A stretch of DNA of 64,000 nt from NCBI GenBank assembly GCA_947579665.1, contig OX388345.1, positions 69,493,454 to 69,557,453 on the forward strand. Reading direction: 5' to 3'. Positions 52,106-64,000 of this stretch are shown here, one piece after another; the first letter of the stretch is position 1, and every line of letters begins with the position of its first letter. The stretch is from Sympetrum striolatum (lineage: Eukaryota; Arthropoda; Insecta; Odonata; Libellulidae). Below the pieces are notes generated by a model, which worked only from the letters and a program-made list of their open reading frames with translations, had not been told where the DNA came from and made no database searches. The position numbers were made by a program, and so were the translations under genes.

Positions 52106-55010
52106 ACTACGAACTACGGAGTGAATTCTTCCTTTGCTTTTCTCACTGAGCAAAATTGCTATTACTAGAGAACGTCCATGTAAGCACAGTGTGAAGCAAG
52201 CCCACCGAATAGTCTTAAATATGATTCTCACGTTAAAAAGTTCAAAGTAAGAAAACTTAAACACTTTTTTTTAGTAAAAGGAGAGGAGAGCATCAGCCTT
52301 ACACTTATTCCTAGCTGCATTTTGAAAACTGACCGGTGCGAAAATTTTGTAGGGACACTTGTAAATTTGCGCTAATCCTAGAGGCAAAAATATTATGCCG
52401 CCAAAAAATACTAAATCATTTAAAACCGAAAATTATTATCATTTTTCGAAGATGCTCACGCTAAATTAAAAGTAAAATCTTTGATCTTTTGATGTATCAA
52501 ATACATTTTTGGTCTTCATTCGATAAATATTGTAAGCTTAGAGTATTGAACATACTCTTTAACGTTTTTGAACGACTTTTATTTCGGTATAAATTGAAAA
52601 TAATAAAAGATATCCAGCCGATAAATGATCTTTACATGTGCTCCTACAGACGCTTACCGAGTCCTCTGGAATTGAACTCGCTTTACTTTCAAATACAGTA
52701 TTAACTATGCTCAATAGCCCTTTTAGCTCTCTCATGATAAAAGGTTATTCATTTCATCGGAAACAAATTTGAAATGACTTTCAAATAGTACCGACATATT
52801 TTCATAGGACAATTATTGACTTCGCATAAATAAATACGAACGCAAAAGTTGAAAAGTTGACTATTTAAATAATAATTAAATACTAGATTAAAAATATCGA
52901 TGTTCAAAATCTGCGAATATGTGTTCAAGCTACTTGATTCGTTTTAGAGCGTTTGTTAAATCCACTTACGGCTGCACTGGATATTTTGCAGCTCAAAAGC
53001 AATTCGATGGGATAAGACGCGCCCGAAGAACTTCTCAAGTCTACTTACGAAGTTTGAGACATGAAAACGCTCCTATGCTGCGGCAAGACTCAAAAATGGA
53101 TAAAAGGAAATCGATAGAATTTTAAAAAAGGATTCCAACGTGAAAATGGGTTCCCCGATGTTTGGGAAAGTTTCTTCATAACAGCATACAAACGACGGCA
53201 AGAATTTGACCAAGTTTCTATTCACGATGGCGGACTAGAGATTTTCGAGTGAGAATGGCGAGCGACGTCACAGCGAATAGAAAAAGTAGTTTAAAAGGAA
53301 AAAGGAATTCCGATACGAGAACGGGAAAGGGAAACGTCAACTAAAAGGAAATTCCTCGAGGTGGATGCGGAGGGAAACCACGGAATGAATGGGGAGAAAA
53401 AGACGCCTCTGGTTAATGGTCGGGAAGCATCTCGAAAGAATGGTAAGGAGGGATCAAAAAGAGGATTTGGGGATGAAATAGAAGTTTCTGGAGAAGTAAT
53501 GCGGGGAAACTGAGTGCATCGAATTAAGAAAGTGATGGCGTTTTTGAAAATGTAGTACGAAGATGAAGGGGTAATTATAGAGCAAAAAATGTGCTAATCA
53601 AAAGAAAAGGAAATAGAAAGCACAGGAGAAAGCTGTGTGCTATACCGCGAGATGCCGGGCCTATGGCACGTAGACTAAGTGGATCGCGGGAGATTTACTT
53701 TAGTGATTACTTTAAGCTCTAACAGCTTTCCCTATTTTAATAGCTATATATGCTCACTTAAAAGTCTGGGCTCCAAAATAAATAAATATTAAAGAAAAGA
53801 CACTTAATAAGGTTTTTTGTCTGAATGATAGGCTAAAGGTATTGTTATTGATATTATATGAATAGTTCCATCATCTCATGCTACTGCTCGGAGCCACATA
53901 AGTAGCTCCTTTACTCATCCGACCTCACGTTCATTTTTACTGGTCTAGGCATGCCATTACCGATATATACTGAATTGTACTAAATATTTATTTGACTATT
54001 ATTGATACTGGTTAATTTGTCTGAGGATGCGTAAGAAACGAAATAATGAGACACTAGTTAGGTGAAACGAAAAAAGGAATAAATTAGCAGGAAATAAAAA
54101 AGAAAGTTATGAATAGTGCATTTCTTACATCCATTATTATCCATTATCGATACATCAATTAATCAACTATCCATTTCATAAAAGACCAGGCTTATTCATT
54201 TTAAATATTTAGTACTGTTTAATACACTTTAATGTTATTCGTATGTATCTAAAATGCAAAAATTCGTTAAATTTTGAATCAATCAAGTAAAAGTTTCAGC
54301 TAATTGTAAGATATTCTTCTACGAATTGAAGAACAAATTTGGAGAATGAAAGGATAAATTAAGTAATTTTTGGAATAAACTGACATTTCTGTGAAAATTC
54401 AATGTTGTAAGTTGATATTCCAAGCATTAATTTGCTTATAATTACGGTGACTCTTTTAACCTTGTGCGTGGAAAGATAAAACATACTTTCACTCCATTAA
54501 TGTTGATATTCATTTCTTTGAGTCGCTAATAAATAAACGCCGTGCCTTTTTCCTACACAAATTAACTGAGACACTGAAGTATTCAACTTGGAGAGTTGGA
54601 GCATCGACCCCTGAGCATCACAAATGCCATTGTCTCGGCGAAACATCAAATGAAAAGAGGAGAGGCGCAAAATTATTCTTCGCCGGATTTTTAGTTGCGA
54701 TGAGAAAGTTTGTTAACTTCTCAGCAGTGAGAGGAATTGGAAAACATTAAGAGGATCGAGGGGCGGGCGGGATAAAGGATTAATCTGAAAGAAGACTGGC
54801 GGGAGAAAGTTTACGGTATTAGTAGGAGAGAGCGAAGAGATGAATGGGATTATCGCGGACGGAGAAAACGCGAAGAGGATGAGCAAGAATAAAGATTATA
54901 GGTGGATGTCTAATTTGAATTCAGTCACATTAACAACAGTAGCAACGAGATATCCCTTTCAATTATTGGTATGTAGAATATTTGGAGATTCGTTATATAT
55001 CTCTATTATA

Positions 55011-55072
55011 ATTGGCCTGGGTGGCTTAGGGGTGTTAGACCAGCAACGGGTTCGAATCTTTGTTAGGGCGTG
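55011..55072 (+). repeat. tRNA-like fragment, sense orientation
   Basis: Reads GGCCTGGGTGGCTTAGGGGT (A-box-like) and, after a 20-nt gap, CGGGTTCGAATCTT (B box). A tRNA-like head with no acceptor-stem pairing. This is the only tRNA-like head in the window on the plus strand. Confidence 0.5.
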
Positions 55073-55689
55073 GTTGTATGTATTGTGATTTTCAAAGTTC
55101 ATTTCAATTTTCAAGTAAGAGCATTCTTGAAAGGCTCAAATTTTCCTATATGAAGTTGGGATTATTATCATTGTTATTAAAATAAAATCGCAAAAGTTAA
55201 TCAGAATCGTTAAAAATTTAATTTAGGTGTTTGAATAATATGCATGATAATAGTTAAGTAAAAGTAATGTACATTCATTATGAGGCATATGCACAAATAA
55301 ATAATTCGAAAAATGATAGGAATCAATCTTACAATTAGTAATTTTTATCGATTCCTAAAATTTTAGTTTGTCTATTTATTAAGTGAAGCAATGACAATTT
55401 TTATGCATTTTTCGCCATGTTATCTTTTATACCTTAAACAAAATTTGTGTTGTAGTGACAAGACAGGAAAATCGTTTAAATTTTATGAACTGTATACAAA
55501 TTAGCAGTTGTATTCCTGTACGTCTCGTGCCACTTTCAGGACATATAGAATGCTTGATGCCATCAATCTTGCCTATAAAATGCAGTCAACAAATATGAAA
55601 GTCATGCAACGGTCTGATTTGAGGAAACGTTTACTTCTCTCACATAATCATCAAGTTCAGTGACCGACCGCGAACGATTGCGACTGAGA

Positions 55690-56560
55690 TTTAAATAGGA
55701 AACACGAAATTGGAAACGAAAACGAGGGGGAGAAGAGCGAGACAAAGAACGTTAGAAAATGATTGTAACGGAGCCGGATTTGGAAAAAGGGAGGAGTCGA
55801 GGAAGGAAGTGGTATGAAGAGATTATGAAGAAGAGGGTGGAGAGAAGAGGCTGAATAGGAGAATGGAGTTTGCAAATCGGAGGGGGAGAAAAAAGAAAGC
55901 GTGGGAAGGCGGAGTGGGGGAGGAGAGAGAAACAGAAGATTCAGAAGGTTATGACGTCTGGAAAGCGGTCCTCAAGATTCACAACGAGAGTCTCTATACC
56001 CCTCAGGCGTTTGTTTTGCACTTCGGGACAAGAGCGTGGAGGGAAGCACTCAGGATACGAGCGCCCCCTCGCCTATTCCCCGCTCACCTGCCGGGCCCCG
56101 CCCCGTTACAGCCGCCCCCGCACCAAACCGGGAAAAGTCTCTTCTCCAACTCACGTACGGCCGGCTGCATCGATTTGTAGGCCTCCGACTCCTCCTACCC
56201 TTGCAGAAAAGGTCCCTCTCTGCATGCATATCTCTCCCCCCTAGCCCCACCTTTATCGCATTTTCTATCTCATCTCCAATCTCGTTCTCTACCTCACCGT
56301 ACACCTCTGTACTCATCTTTCCGCTACCTTTATTTTTCCATCTCTTCCCCCGCCTCCCACTCTCCTTCGTTGTACCTTCACCCAACGCTGTATCTAACCT
56401 TTCCTCTCCCCGTTTCTACCTTTGTCTCGCTGCCTCTACCTTCCTTCCGCCGCATCCGCCCTTGTTCCTTCTAGATCCACCTTCCTTCCTCAACATCTTC
56501 TTCTCTGGTATTACCATCGCGTTTCTTCCGATTTTCGGTGATACCTCCGCTGAGTAGGTA
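55690..56560 (+). repeat. GA-rich block followed by CT-rich block
   Basis: Positions 55690-55960 are purine-rich on the plus strand, 56030-56190 are GC-rich, and 56200-56540 are pyrimidine-rich. The order purine, spacer, pyrimidine would let the transcript fold back broadly, though I see no extended exact complementarity. Open frames up to 173 codons are compositional. Confidence 0.55.
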
Positions 56561-57119
56561 CCCAGTTTTCGGGGTTAAAAAACTCTCCGAAAGCCCTCTT
56601 TGTCAGCGTTCCCAGCCCGTTATTTTCTTCTGCCACTGAAAATGATAGCATGGCCATTGAAATGTACAAGGATGCATCTTAGGTCAGCGATCCGGTTCTT
56701 TCTGTCGCTTCCATAGCCTGTTTCAACTTAGGTGCGGAGCTCTCGTAAGGAAGCATTTGAAGGGTTTTGATACCTTTAATTGGTTAACATTCGTATTTCA
56801 ATTTCTTACCTGATAGGTATTCTGTCAACGAAGGTTTATGAGGGGAATTACGAAGTTATTTTCCATTTCGAACTCTATTAGCGTATTATTAGTATTGCTA
56901 TAGCTTATGCCTGCGTGCACAATACTATGGGAAGGTCGAAGTAAAATGGTTAAGGCTCACTCTTTCGAACTAGCAATGAAACAGATAGATTTTTAAAATT
57001 TATTAGGTTTTTTGAAGGATTTGGTAACTTATGTGACATAGTAATTCGTTCGATAAAGGTTTCCACAGAGAATGATTTCGGAAGGTATTGTTTTGATCAA
57101 TCGAGGTATAACAGTATCT

Positions 57120-58760
57120 CAGTATTACTCCCGCTATTTCTAATTCTCACACCATTTACCTATCTCCTTACCAACCATTCTTTAGCAATCACCTCATTTC
57201 TGTTTCTATTTCTATCTTCTCAAACAGCCGTCTGTTTTTTTTTCACCATCATCTCTGTATTCCTAAGCTCTGTATATGTGTACTTCGTAATATAAATATG
57301 TAAATGTCTTTACTACCTCCATGCATACCATATTAACGCTTTTTCCTGTTTCTGTCTTCTTTAAATTTTTATTTCCTTCACCCCTGTACCCGAATGTATA
57401 TTTTAATCTCTCTTCCTATCTCCTCCATTTCATGTAAAATTTTCTCAACGAAACTGTACATTAGGCCTATCCTATCTTTCATTCTGATCTTCTTTGTTTA
57501 AAAAACACCCTCTTAATTAACATTTGAAGAAATAAAAATAATTTTCGGCTATACTTAAACTAAATTTAAACAAAGGTTTTTTTAATCTGCTCCAATTTGC
57601 TTTTGTTCCGTTTTGTTTTACTGTTCCTTATCTTCTGAGACTATGAATCACTAGTTAAAGCAATTAATTCATTACTGAAGTATTTTTTTATTTTCATAGC
57701 ATCAATCTATTATAGGTCATTAATGTAAATCTTTCATTTTTTATGTTGGTCCATCTCATACTCTTCCTCTTCGGAGTAACTCTTCTATTTCTTATATGTT
57801 TAACCTTTGCGCAATATATTAAATTTTTCATCTTGAAAACTTACTGTCTTTTATTACTTAATCCAAGTATGATTTTATTTATTTTTAATGTCCTTTTTAT
57901 GTATATTTGTATTATATCGTACTTATGCACTTCGTTTGTATATTTTTCATCATTCCATTCCTCACTAAGGAGTTAAAAGTAAAACAGGAGTATTGCACCT
58001 CAATTAGCCCAAAATAGAAACATATGTGTGTATATGTATGTACATTTGTAATTATTGAACATATTTTCCTGTATAATTCTATACTATGCATATAAATACT
58101 TTTCTTTTACTGCTACCTGTTCTCTATTGTCACCTTCTCGTTTCTCTTCCAACCATTTCCTCTGGATTTATATCTGTATTCCCTATTTCCTCATTGTTCT
58201 TCCAATACTCCTCGTTGTTTACGACTCTATCTCTTTCCTCCTTCTCTCTCTATGTACCACTCTTTCTTTCCTACATCCATCTCCTTCAGTTTATTTTCCT
58301 GTCTCTCTCCTTCTCCATCTGCATCTCTCCCTTTCTCCTCATCTCTCCCCTTTCTTCCACATCTCTGCCTCGCAGTCTTTCTATCAGCTGCCCGTCACTC
58401 CCCCGTCACTCTTCCTGTCACTCTTTCCATCGCGTTTTCCATCTTCCTCGACTCTTCCGCCGTCTTGCCCTCTCTCTTTCGCTACCTTCAGATGCTTTTT
58501 CTCCACACTTCCCATCCTTCCCCTCCTTCTTTGTCTCATTCCATTCCCTGCTTCACTTACTACAATATCTTCCTTTTCCCTCCCTGCATCCTCTCTTGTA
58601 AACAAACCACAGCCTCTCTTCCTGTACCACCTCCTCCATCCTGCCACGTTTCCTTATCTCCTCCATTATCTTCTCGCCTGTTTTGTTCCTTCGTGAACTT
58701 CCCCTCATCTTCCCACCTCTTCCTCCATCTTGCTACTATCCTACTAAAGAAACATTAGAC
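57120..58760 (+). repeat. Polypyrimidine-rich block in intron 5
   Basis: CT-rich plus strand at 57120-57480 and especially at 58080-58750, with a T-rich middle. Overlapping Leu/Ser/Phe open frames of 168-213 codons in all three forward frames show that composition, not selection, keeps them open. Resembles the block at 20280-22350. Confidence 0.65.
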
Positions 58761-58943
58761 CATCGCCGGTGAGATAGTGTATTAAGGGAGATGTTAGTGA
58801 TATGAGGATTATACAAATGTTAAATATGAGTTTGCTTAAATCCTAATAATAGGAAGGATATCAATATTTGTTTAAAGCTTGATGGTCTGAAAACTCTTGG
58901 AAAACACGCAAAGAAAACAGGAACAGATAAGTACTTTTTTCAT

Positions 58944-59041
58944 AGATTTATTAAAATACAAAATAATTGTCGTCATTAGGTTAATGGCGATTGTTGTTGA
59001 TGGAGATTATTTGTTGAAATGGGTTGTATTTTAATAAATCT
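58944..59041. repeat. Inverted repeat with perfect 18-nt arms
   Basis: agatttattaaaatacaa at 58944-58961 is exactly complementary to ttgtattttaataaatct at 59024-59041, with a 62-nt loop. It may be the ends of a small foldback element or a structured region in the intron RNA. Confidence 0.6.
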
Positions 59042-59819
59042 GTGGATAATTGTACTATTCTCTTCTAGTAGTAGTATTTCTCTTTTCTTTATGTGAGATG
59101 GAGTTCCACCAAAAAACGCTGTGAAACCTCCTCTGTGAATTTTACTCATCAAAACATTGATAGTTGAATATCCTTGCTAGGAAGGTTTTTAACATATAAA
59201 TCGATCATTGTTTACAACTGTGAACAGATTTTTGCGGGAGAAGCATTAACAACACTACTTGAACCGAAAGAGTTTTATAAGTTCATTTGACTCTATTGCT
59301 GCCAATGATATTCTGAAAATAATAATAAATAACCATCAAACGTTGTATTCTCTCAATGTGCGCATTATCTATGGAAACATCATCATAGGCAGAAGTATGA
59401 ATACATTAATGTTGCTCACATAGAGAACGAAATGCCTATTGGGGATAGAATACAACTTTTGATGTTTTTTTGTGATTAAATTCCACAAAATACGTTTGCC
59501 ATCAGTGGTCTTCGATGTTCTGTGACCAATCACGTCGATATTGAACTCTCTGATAAGCAATAAGTTACAAAAATAATAGCTATACATATACATATGATAA
59601 TGACATACGAAAAAAATCATTTGAAGATTTAAGAAAAGCATAGGTAGAGGCAGATGAAGATCCGTAAGCTTCAATCTGATGCGAAAAAGATTCACCGGGA
59701 GGGAATCAGATAACGGGGAAAAGAAAGCGAAGAACCAGAAATGAATCTGGGAGAACGAGGGAGGCTTCCACGTATGGAACCGAGAGTAAACCGTTTTTAG
59801 AAAAAAAAGCGTGGGAGGT

Positions 59820-60110
59820 TGATTGATGAGAGATGAACGTCGCAGGGGTGTGAATGGGTGCGCCGGTGTATCCATCCCCGGGAGATGGATGGTGTGGCGA
59901 CACCTGGATTGCTGCAGATACGCGGGCGAATGGAGAGGAGGACGTAATCTCGGGCGATCGGCTGCGATACCATTCGAGAGGCACTCCCGTTCAGACTGCA
60001 GTGGCGATAGGACGTCTCAAGAAGGTCGCGAAAACATTAGATGGCCTTCCTACGTCGGGTTTCATTCTCTCCCCGAGGAAGATGAAGCAGCTCGCTTAAA
60101 TGACTGCTTT
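59820..60110. other. GC-rich, CpG-containing intronic island
   Basis: Compact GC-rich segment with two overlapping plus-strand open frames (99 and 81 codons) and no recognisable product. There is no evidence of splice phases that would make it an Rdl exon. Confidence 0.4.
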
Positions 60111-63100
60111 TGTACTTCTTAAACGCGATTTTCAGTCCTGGAGAAATACACGGTGCACGTGCAGGGTTATTGAAGATTACAGCACATATATATTTCGAGT
60201 AGTGAGGTGAATCTCCTCTGAATAGGAAATGTATATATTTTAACCTTCGTTAGTCGCGTCTAAAAGAGTTATGTAATTAGTCGCGTGGGGTAAATATGGT
60301 CCGTAAATTCCCTGAGTTTTTGTGATCTTCAGTTATGGAAAATTAATTGTTTCAATCTATCAGAAATCGCAAATGGAAAAAATATCCAACAAATATAAAA
60401 ATAGCTCTTGTCAACTTTTACTTTTGTTTGGTATTCATAAATCCAGAAATAAGACATGCTTTGCTAGAGAGAAGGAGACTTTTTTAAAGCCCCTCAAGAG
60501 CAATGATTTATTCTTGATAAAATGATTGTGAGATACGGTTATAGTTAACTTCAGTTATGCCAAAAAATAAACGTTAAATAGCATAAAATGAGTTTAACGA
60601 GGACGAAAGGAGGAATTTTCCAGGAAATTCAATCCAGAACCTCGCGAGATGGAAATATGAGGAATAAGACTAACGCAACGACCGAAAAAGCTGCGAGAAA
60701 AATAAGTTACTATGGTAAAAAATGAATCATTACAAATTTAATCAAATTAAATATTCGATTATCGTCATGAATGTATTGTACGATATTTCTGTCGAACGCA
60801 TGAGTACTAACGTACATTTATCCAAGAATTAGAGAAGGGAAAACAAATAGCAGTGCATTTCGTTAAGCACTGCTGAGATAAATCGATAAGCTCAACCAAC
60901 AGAGCACTTGACATAGGATGCAAATCGTTTATAAGAAAGATTAAAGCTCGGGGAAAGTTGAGCCCCGTAAGAATACGTTATGAGGACTCAGCACGCAATG
61001 TGAGTCCATGCAGTTTCACAGGAGAATGGGGTACTTAGATTAAATCAGGAATATTGTGCTATGATTAAATATTTACTTTTAAATTAATTTTCCATCCGAT
61101 TCACGGCAGGAACCAAATTGAAAAACCTACTGAACGGTGAAATCAAAAAAGGGCAAAACACCACAAAGAAGCTAGCAGGGTTTAAACGTAGATATGACCA
61201 TCAAATGATTAATTTAGTATTTTAGGCAATATCCTGGGCATTTCCAATCACTGCTTGCAACATCAAATTCATTCAGACCTAAAAGCAAAATATATACATT
61301 TTTTACTTGAAGCTGCTTCATTCGATAGTCATATCCCCATCGAATTGTTAACATAATAGTTCTCTGACTGCTAATAAACCAATTTAATTGACTTACTCTT
61401 CTATAAAAATAATATGCCAAATTTTAACTCACAATTGAGCTCTCTCGATGATTTCCGAAATTATTATATTAATAGTGTAGATCTGATGATTACTGGTTTT
61501 CGCCAGTTAGTCTCGTGCAATTTCCTTATCTATAGATGGAATCGCTAATAAAAATATGAACTACTGCAGAAAGCGCCAATGAATATACCTTGTACAGTTT
61601 TCGCAATGTATATTTCCAGACGGCACAATTTTTTTTAATGAAGATGAAGACCATGTTTCCTTTTGAAGGTATTGGCTCAGTAAGCTCTTATAAGTCTTCC
61701 AAATTATGTAAATTCAGTAAACCATCTCTGCACCTTTTTCTTTTTCAGATTAATATTTTTAAGTTAGTTATATAAGATGTACGCTTAAATAAGCAAAGCT
61801 ATACATACAGGCAAATGCATTACTAATTCCATGAGTTGATTAATTAAGATTCTAACGATATGTAATTTCTTTCAGAGGTTGTGTTTCAAAAAAAATGTAT
61901 TCGATAACCTGTCTAAACTAATCATCTTCTCTATTTTATCCAGGAACAAGGAGTAAAATAACAAAAGAGTGCTTTGATCAAATATGTGGCTTTTAGAAAT
62001 TGATGTAAAGGCAATAATTACTCAAGTGATTACGTTCAAATTTACTGCACATTTTGCTATTTTAAATGTTTTCATATATACATATCATCTTATGAATAGC
62101 ATAAAGAGTCTAGTCCGATCTTAAAAATAGCTACAGAGGCACTTAGTCAATGTAACAACACAGTACCTAGGCCACTAAAATCACTTGTATGTTTCACCAA
62201 ACTAGTGAATATTGATGTGCGTATGTAAATATGCCTTCGCCTTAATAATTTAGAGATATAAAACATACTAAATTCATCAAATACTAAAATACAACATCAA
62301 AATCACAATTTAGATGGTAAGATGGATAGCAATATGTTTACGAATAAAAATTCAGACTATTATGAGAGTTGTTTACGAAATGCAAGTGTTATTTTCTTAT
62401 GAAATTGGATATTATTGGATTATTAATCCACATTTTTTAATTATTTCCATGAATTTCACTTCAATATCTGCATTCAAAATATTCAATGTGTGTGAAGATC
62501 ACTTCATTTCATATTTCATTACTGTATACTTTTTCCAGTATAATGTGTTTATTTTTGGTAATCTATCAAGACAATGGTAATCATGAAATCTCAATTAAAT
62601 GTTATATATGATACTTTCATACATATTCTTTGAGTTTCTTCTAATTCTTTGTCATACGACTATATATATTACCATGTCATATTAACCTCATCGTGTGGAC
62701 ACTTTCAAAATACATGTCACATTTAAGGATCTTAACATTCTGTCCTGCTTTCGGAGGTGCGAGGTTCATTTTTATAAACATATCAATATAACTTCGCATC
62801 TCCGAAAAACAAATCCAAATGATTTTCAAGTCTATGATACGCCATATCAAATACGCTGATGGAAAAATGAAAACTATTGCCAGAAATAAGATAAATCTCC
62901 CCACTGCTTTTGATTTTTTGATGAGGGGATTTACTCACAAATAGTTGAAAAGTATGGAAGGAGGATAAAGTGAGCTTTTCGCTTTATAAAAATGAACATT
63001 AGAGATGAAATTTCTCATTTCGCGGTATATTATTTAGTGAGTAGATTTCGTGGGCATGCGTGCCTCAAGAATCGCTTCTTGGACCTCTTTTATTAAATTT

Positions 63101-63324
63101 AATCCTGTGTTTGAAAAGAGCCTTTCCCTATTCCTGCATAGCTTCTTTGAGTGGTGTGTCATGGAAACATAAAATCCACCGCTTCCTAGAATTGGGTATA
63201 ATTTCATGAATTAATAAATGAAAAAATGCTGGCAATCATTCTGTGACGCGCCCTGATTGTGACCGTGTTTCTCTCTTAACCCACCGAACTGCCCGCCGCC
63301 CGCTAAATATCTCACACATATTAG

Positions 63325-63462
63325 TCGGGTACACTATGCGGGATATTCGGTACAGGTGGAACGACGGGACAAAGTCCGTGGGTATCTCTCCTCAAGTGGA
63401 GCTCCCACAATTTCGAGTACTCGGCCACAGGCAGAGGGCCACCGAAATTAACCTGTCCACAG
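63325..63462 (+). CDS. Rdl: Rdl exon 6: loop B end and loop F (alternative-exon position)
   Basis: The exon completes the split Phe codon (T|TC), then encodes 45 residues beginning [14 protein letters not shown] and ending RATEINLST, then the first base of a Gly codon. It is 138 nt, the same as vertebrate GABA-A exon 6, with phase 1 at both ends, so it can be swapped or skipped without changing frame. It carries the end of loop B and loop F ([14 protein letters not shown]). In Drosophila this position is filled by one of two mutually exclusive exons that change GABA potency. Here the second half ([20 protein letters not shown]) resembles one Drosophila variant, while the WN-G in the first half resembles the other. 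The acceptor is cacatattag with a pyrimidine stretch near 63266-63280; the donor is gtagag. The next exon (loop C, first membrane helix) lies outside the window. Confidence 0.96.
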
Positions 63463-64000
63463 GTAGAGTTGTGGTGGGTGTCCCTCACTCTCACCTCCCT
63501 CCCCACTTCTTCTTAACCCCCGAGTAAATGCCCTTTTGAAAAGGGAAAGAGAAGCCCCGCCTTGAATTCCCCTCATCCCTTTCCCTCCCTTTAGTCCAGA
63601 GTTCGACTCCCGGAGAAAAAAATGATCCCCACCGAGCGCACGAGTCCTGAACCCTTTTCTATATCTAAGCTGCAGCCCACCAGCACTGCCCACCATCACG
63701 AGGCCCTCGCGTGAATGGGTTGAGGGGCGAGTGGAATTGCGTGAGTGCTTTGTGTGAACGAGCGTGTACATAGTGACCAAGGCGCGATGAAAGGCGACGT
63801 CACAGACCGCAGCACCTGACGGTCGTCCCGGCGACGCACGTCCTCCTGCGAGAGGTTGAAATTGGAATCCGTCGTGTGATGCGCTGTTTCGCCATCGGAG
63901 GAGATTCCTGGATGCTATGCTATCTTGGGATCACACGAAGGATTTTTAAATCGTTAGCAAGAGGACGTGATGAGAGAGCATAGAAACTTCAATAGCTCAA
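63463..64000 (+). other. Rdl: Start of Rdl intron 6
   Basis: Opens gtagag. The flanks of exon 6 from about 63240 to 63900 are GC-richer than most of intron 5. No second exon-6-like copy and no following exon (loop C) are present before the window ends. If the intron were retained, the frame would stay open for 21 codons to a stop ending at 63527. Confidence 0.85.

Noticed and set aside
58055..58758. Overlapping open frames of 168-213 codons in three forward frames
   Set aside because: All are Leu/Ser/Phe/Pro-rich and open together because CT-rich DNA has few stop codons; no domain, no splice logic.
60880..60975. tRNA-like words (agctcaaccaacagagca)
   Set aside because: Resembles a D-arm/A box, but there is no B box at the right distance and no acceptor stem.

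Overview
The window is a piece of an arthropod, almost certainly insect, nuclear genome. It lies inside one very large gene, read on the plus strand: Rdl, the GABA-gated chloride channel subunit (resistance to dieldrin; Cys-loop receptor family). I can support only three coding exons. By the numbering usual for this receptor family they are exon 4 (29515-29741, 227 nt), exon 5 (47860-47942, 83 nt) and exon 6 (63325-63462, 138 nt). They are in the same order and orientation, their intron phases join exactly, and spliced together they give 448 nt (149 codons plus one base) of extracellular ligand-binding domain. This covers agonist-binding loops D, A, E, B and F and the whole 15-residue Cys-loop. 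About 99% of the window is intron. The protein matches insect RDL more closely than vertebrate GABA-A subunits. No species can be named from it.

Layout. Positions 1-29514 are the 3' part of the intron before exon 4, or contain upstream exons I could not see; the short exon expected next (about 68 nt in this family) was not found. Intron 4 is 29742-47859 (18,118 nt). Intron 5 is 47943-63324 (15,382 nt). Intron 6 begins at 63463 and leaves the window. The introns are AT-rich and broken by four kinds of material: CpG-containing GC-rich islands of 200-800 nt; long strand-asymmetric polypyrimidine blocks (about 20.3-22.35, 23.3-25.1 and 56.2-58.8 kb) and smaller GA-rich blocks; transposon-derived sequence; and degenerate tandem repeats.

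The transposon-derived material includes tRNA-headed SINEs or SINE fragments, six of the seven antisense to Rdl, and the 3' end of a non-LTR retrotransposon reverse-transcriptase ORF (35099-35473) lying inside an older tandem repeat. It also includes a palindromic MITE-like element (38038-38202), a 159-nt inverted repeat carrying a hammerhead-ribozyme-like core typical of Penelope-like elements (45025-45183), and several dispersed repeats present as two to four copies.

Function. The only recognisable host gene product is the RDL extracellular domain. The exon 5/6 junction splits the codon of the loop-B phenylalanine that contacts GABA. Exon 6 is the exon that is duplicated and alternatively spliced in other insects; only one copy is inside this window. 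I found no prokaryotic features, CRISPR, rRNA or convincing functional tRNA gene, and no candidate for a new multi-gene system. The interest lies in the gene architecture and in the repeat biology of its introns.
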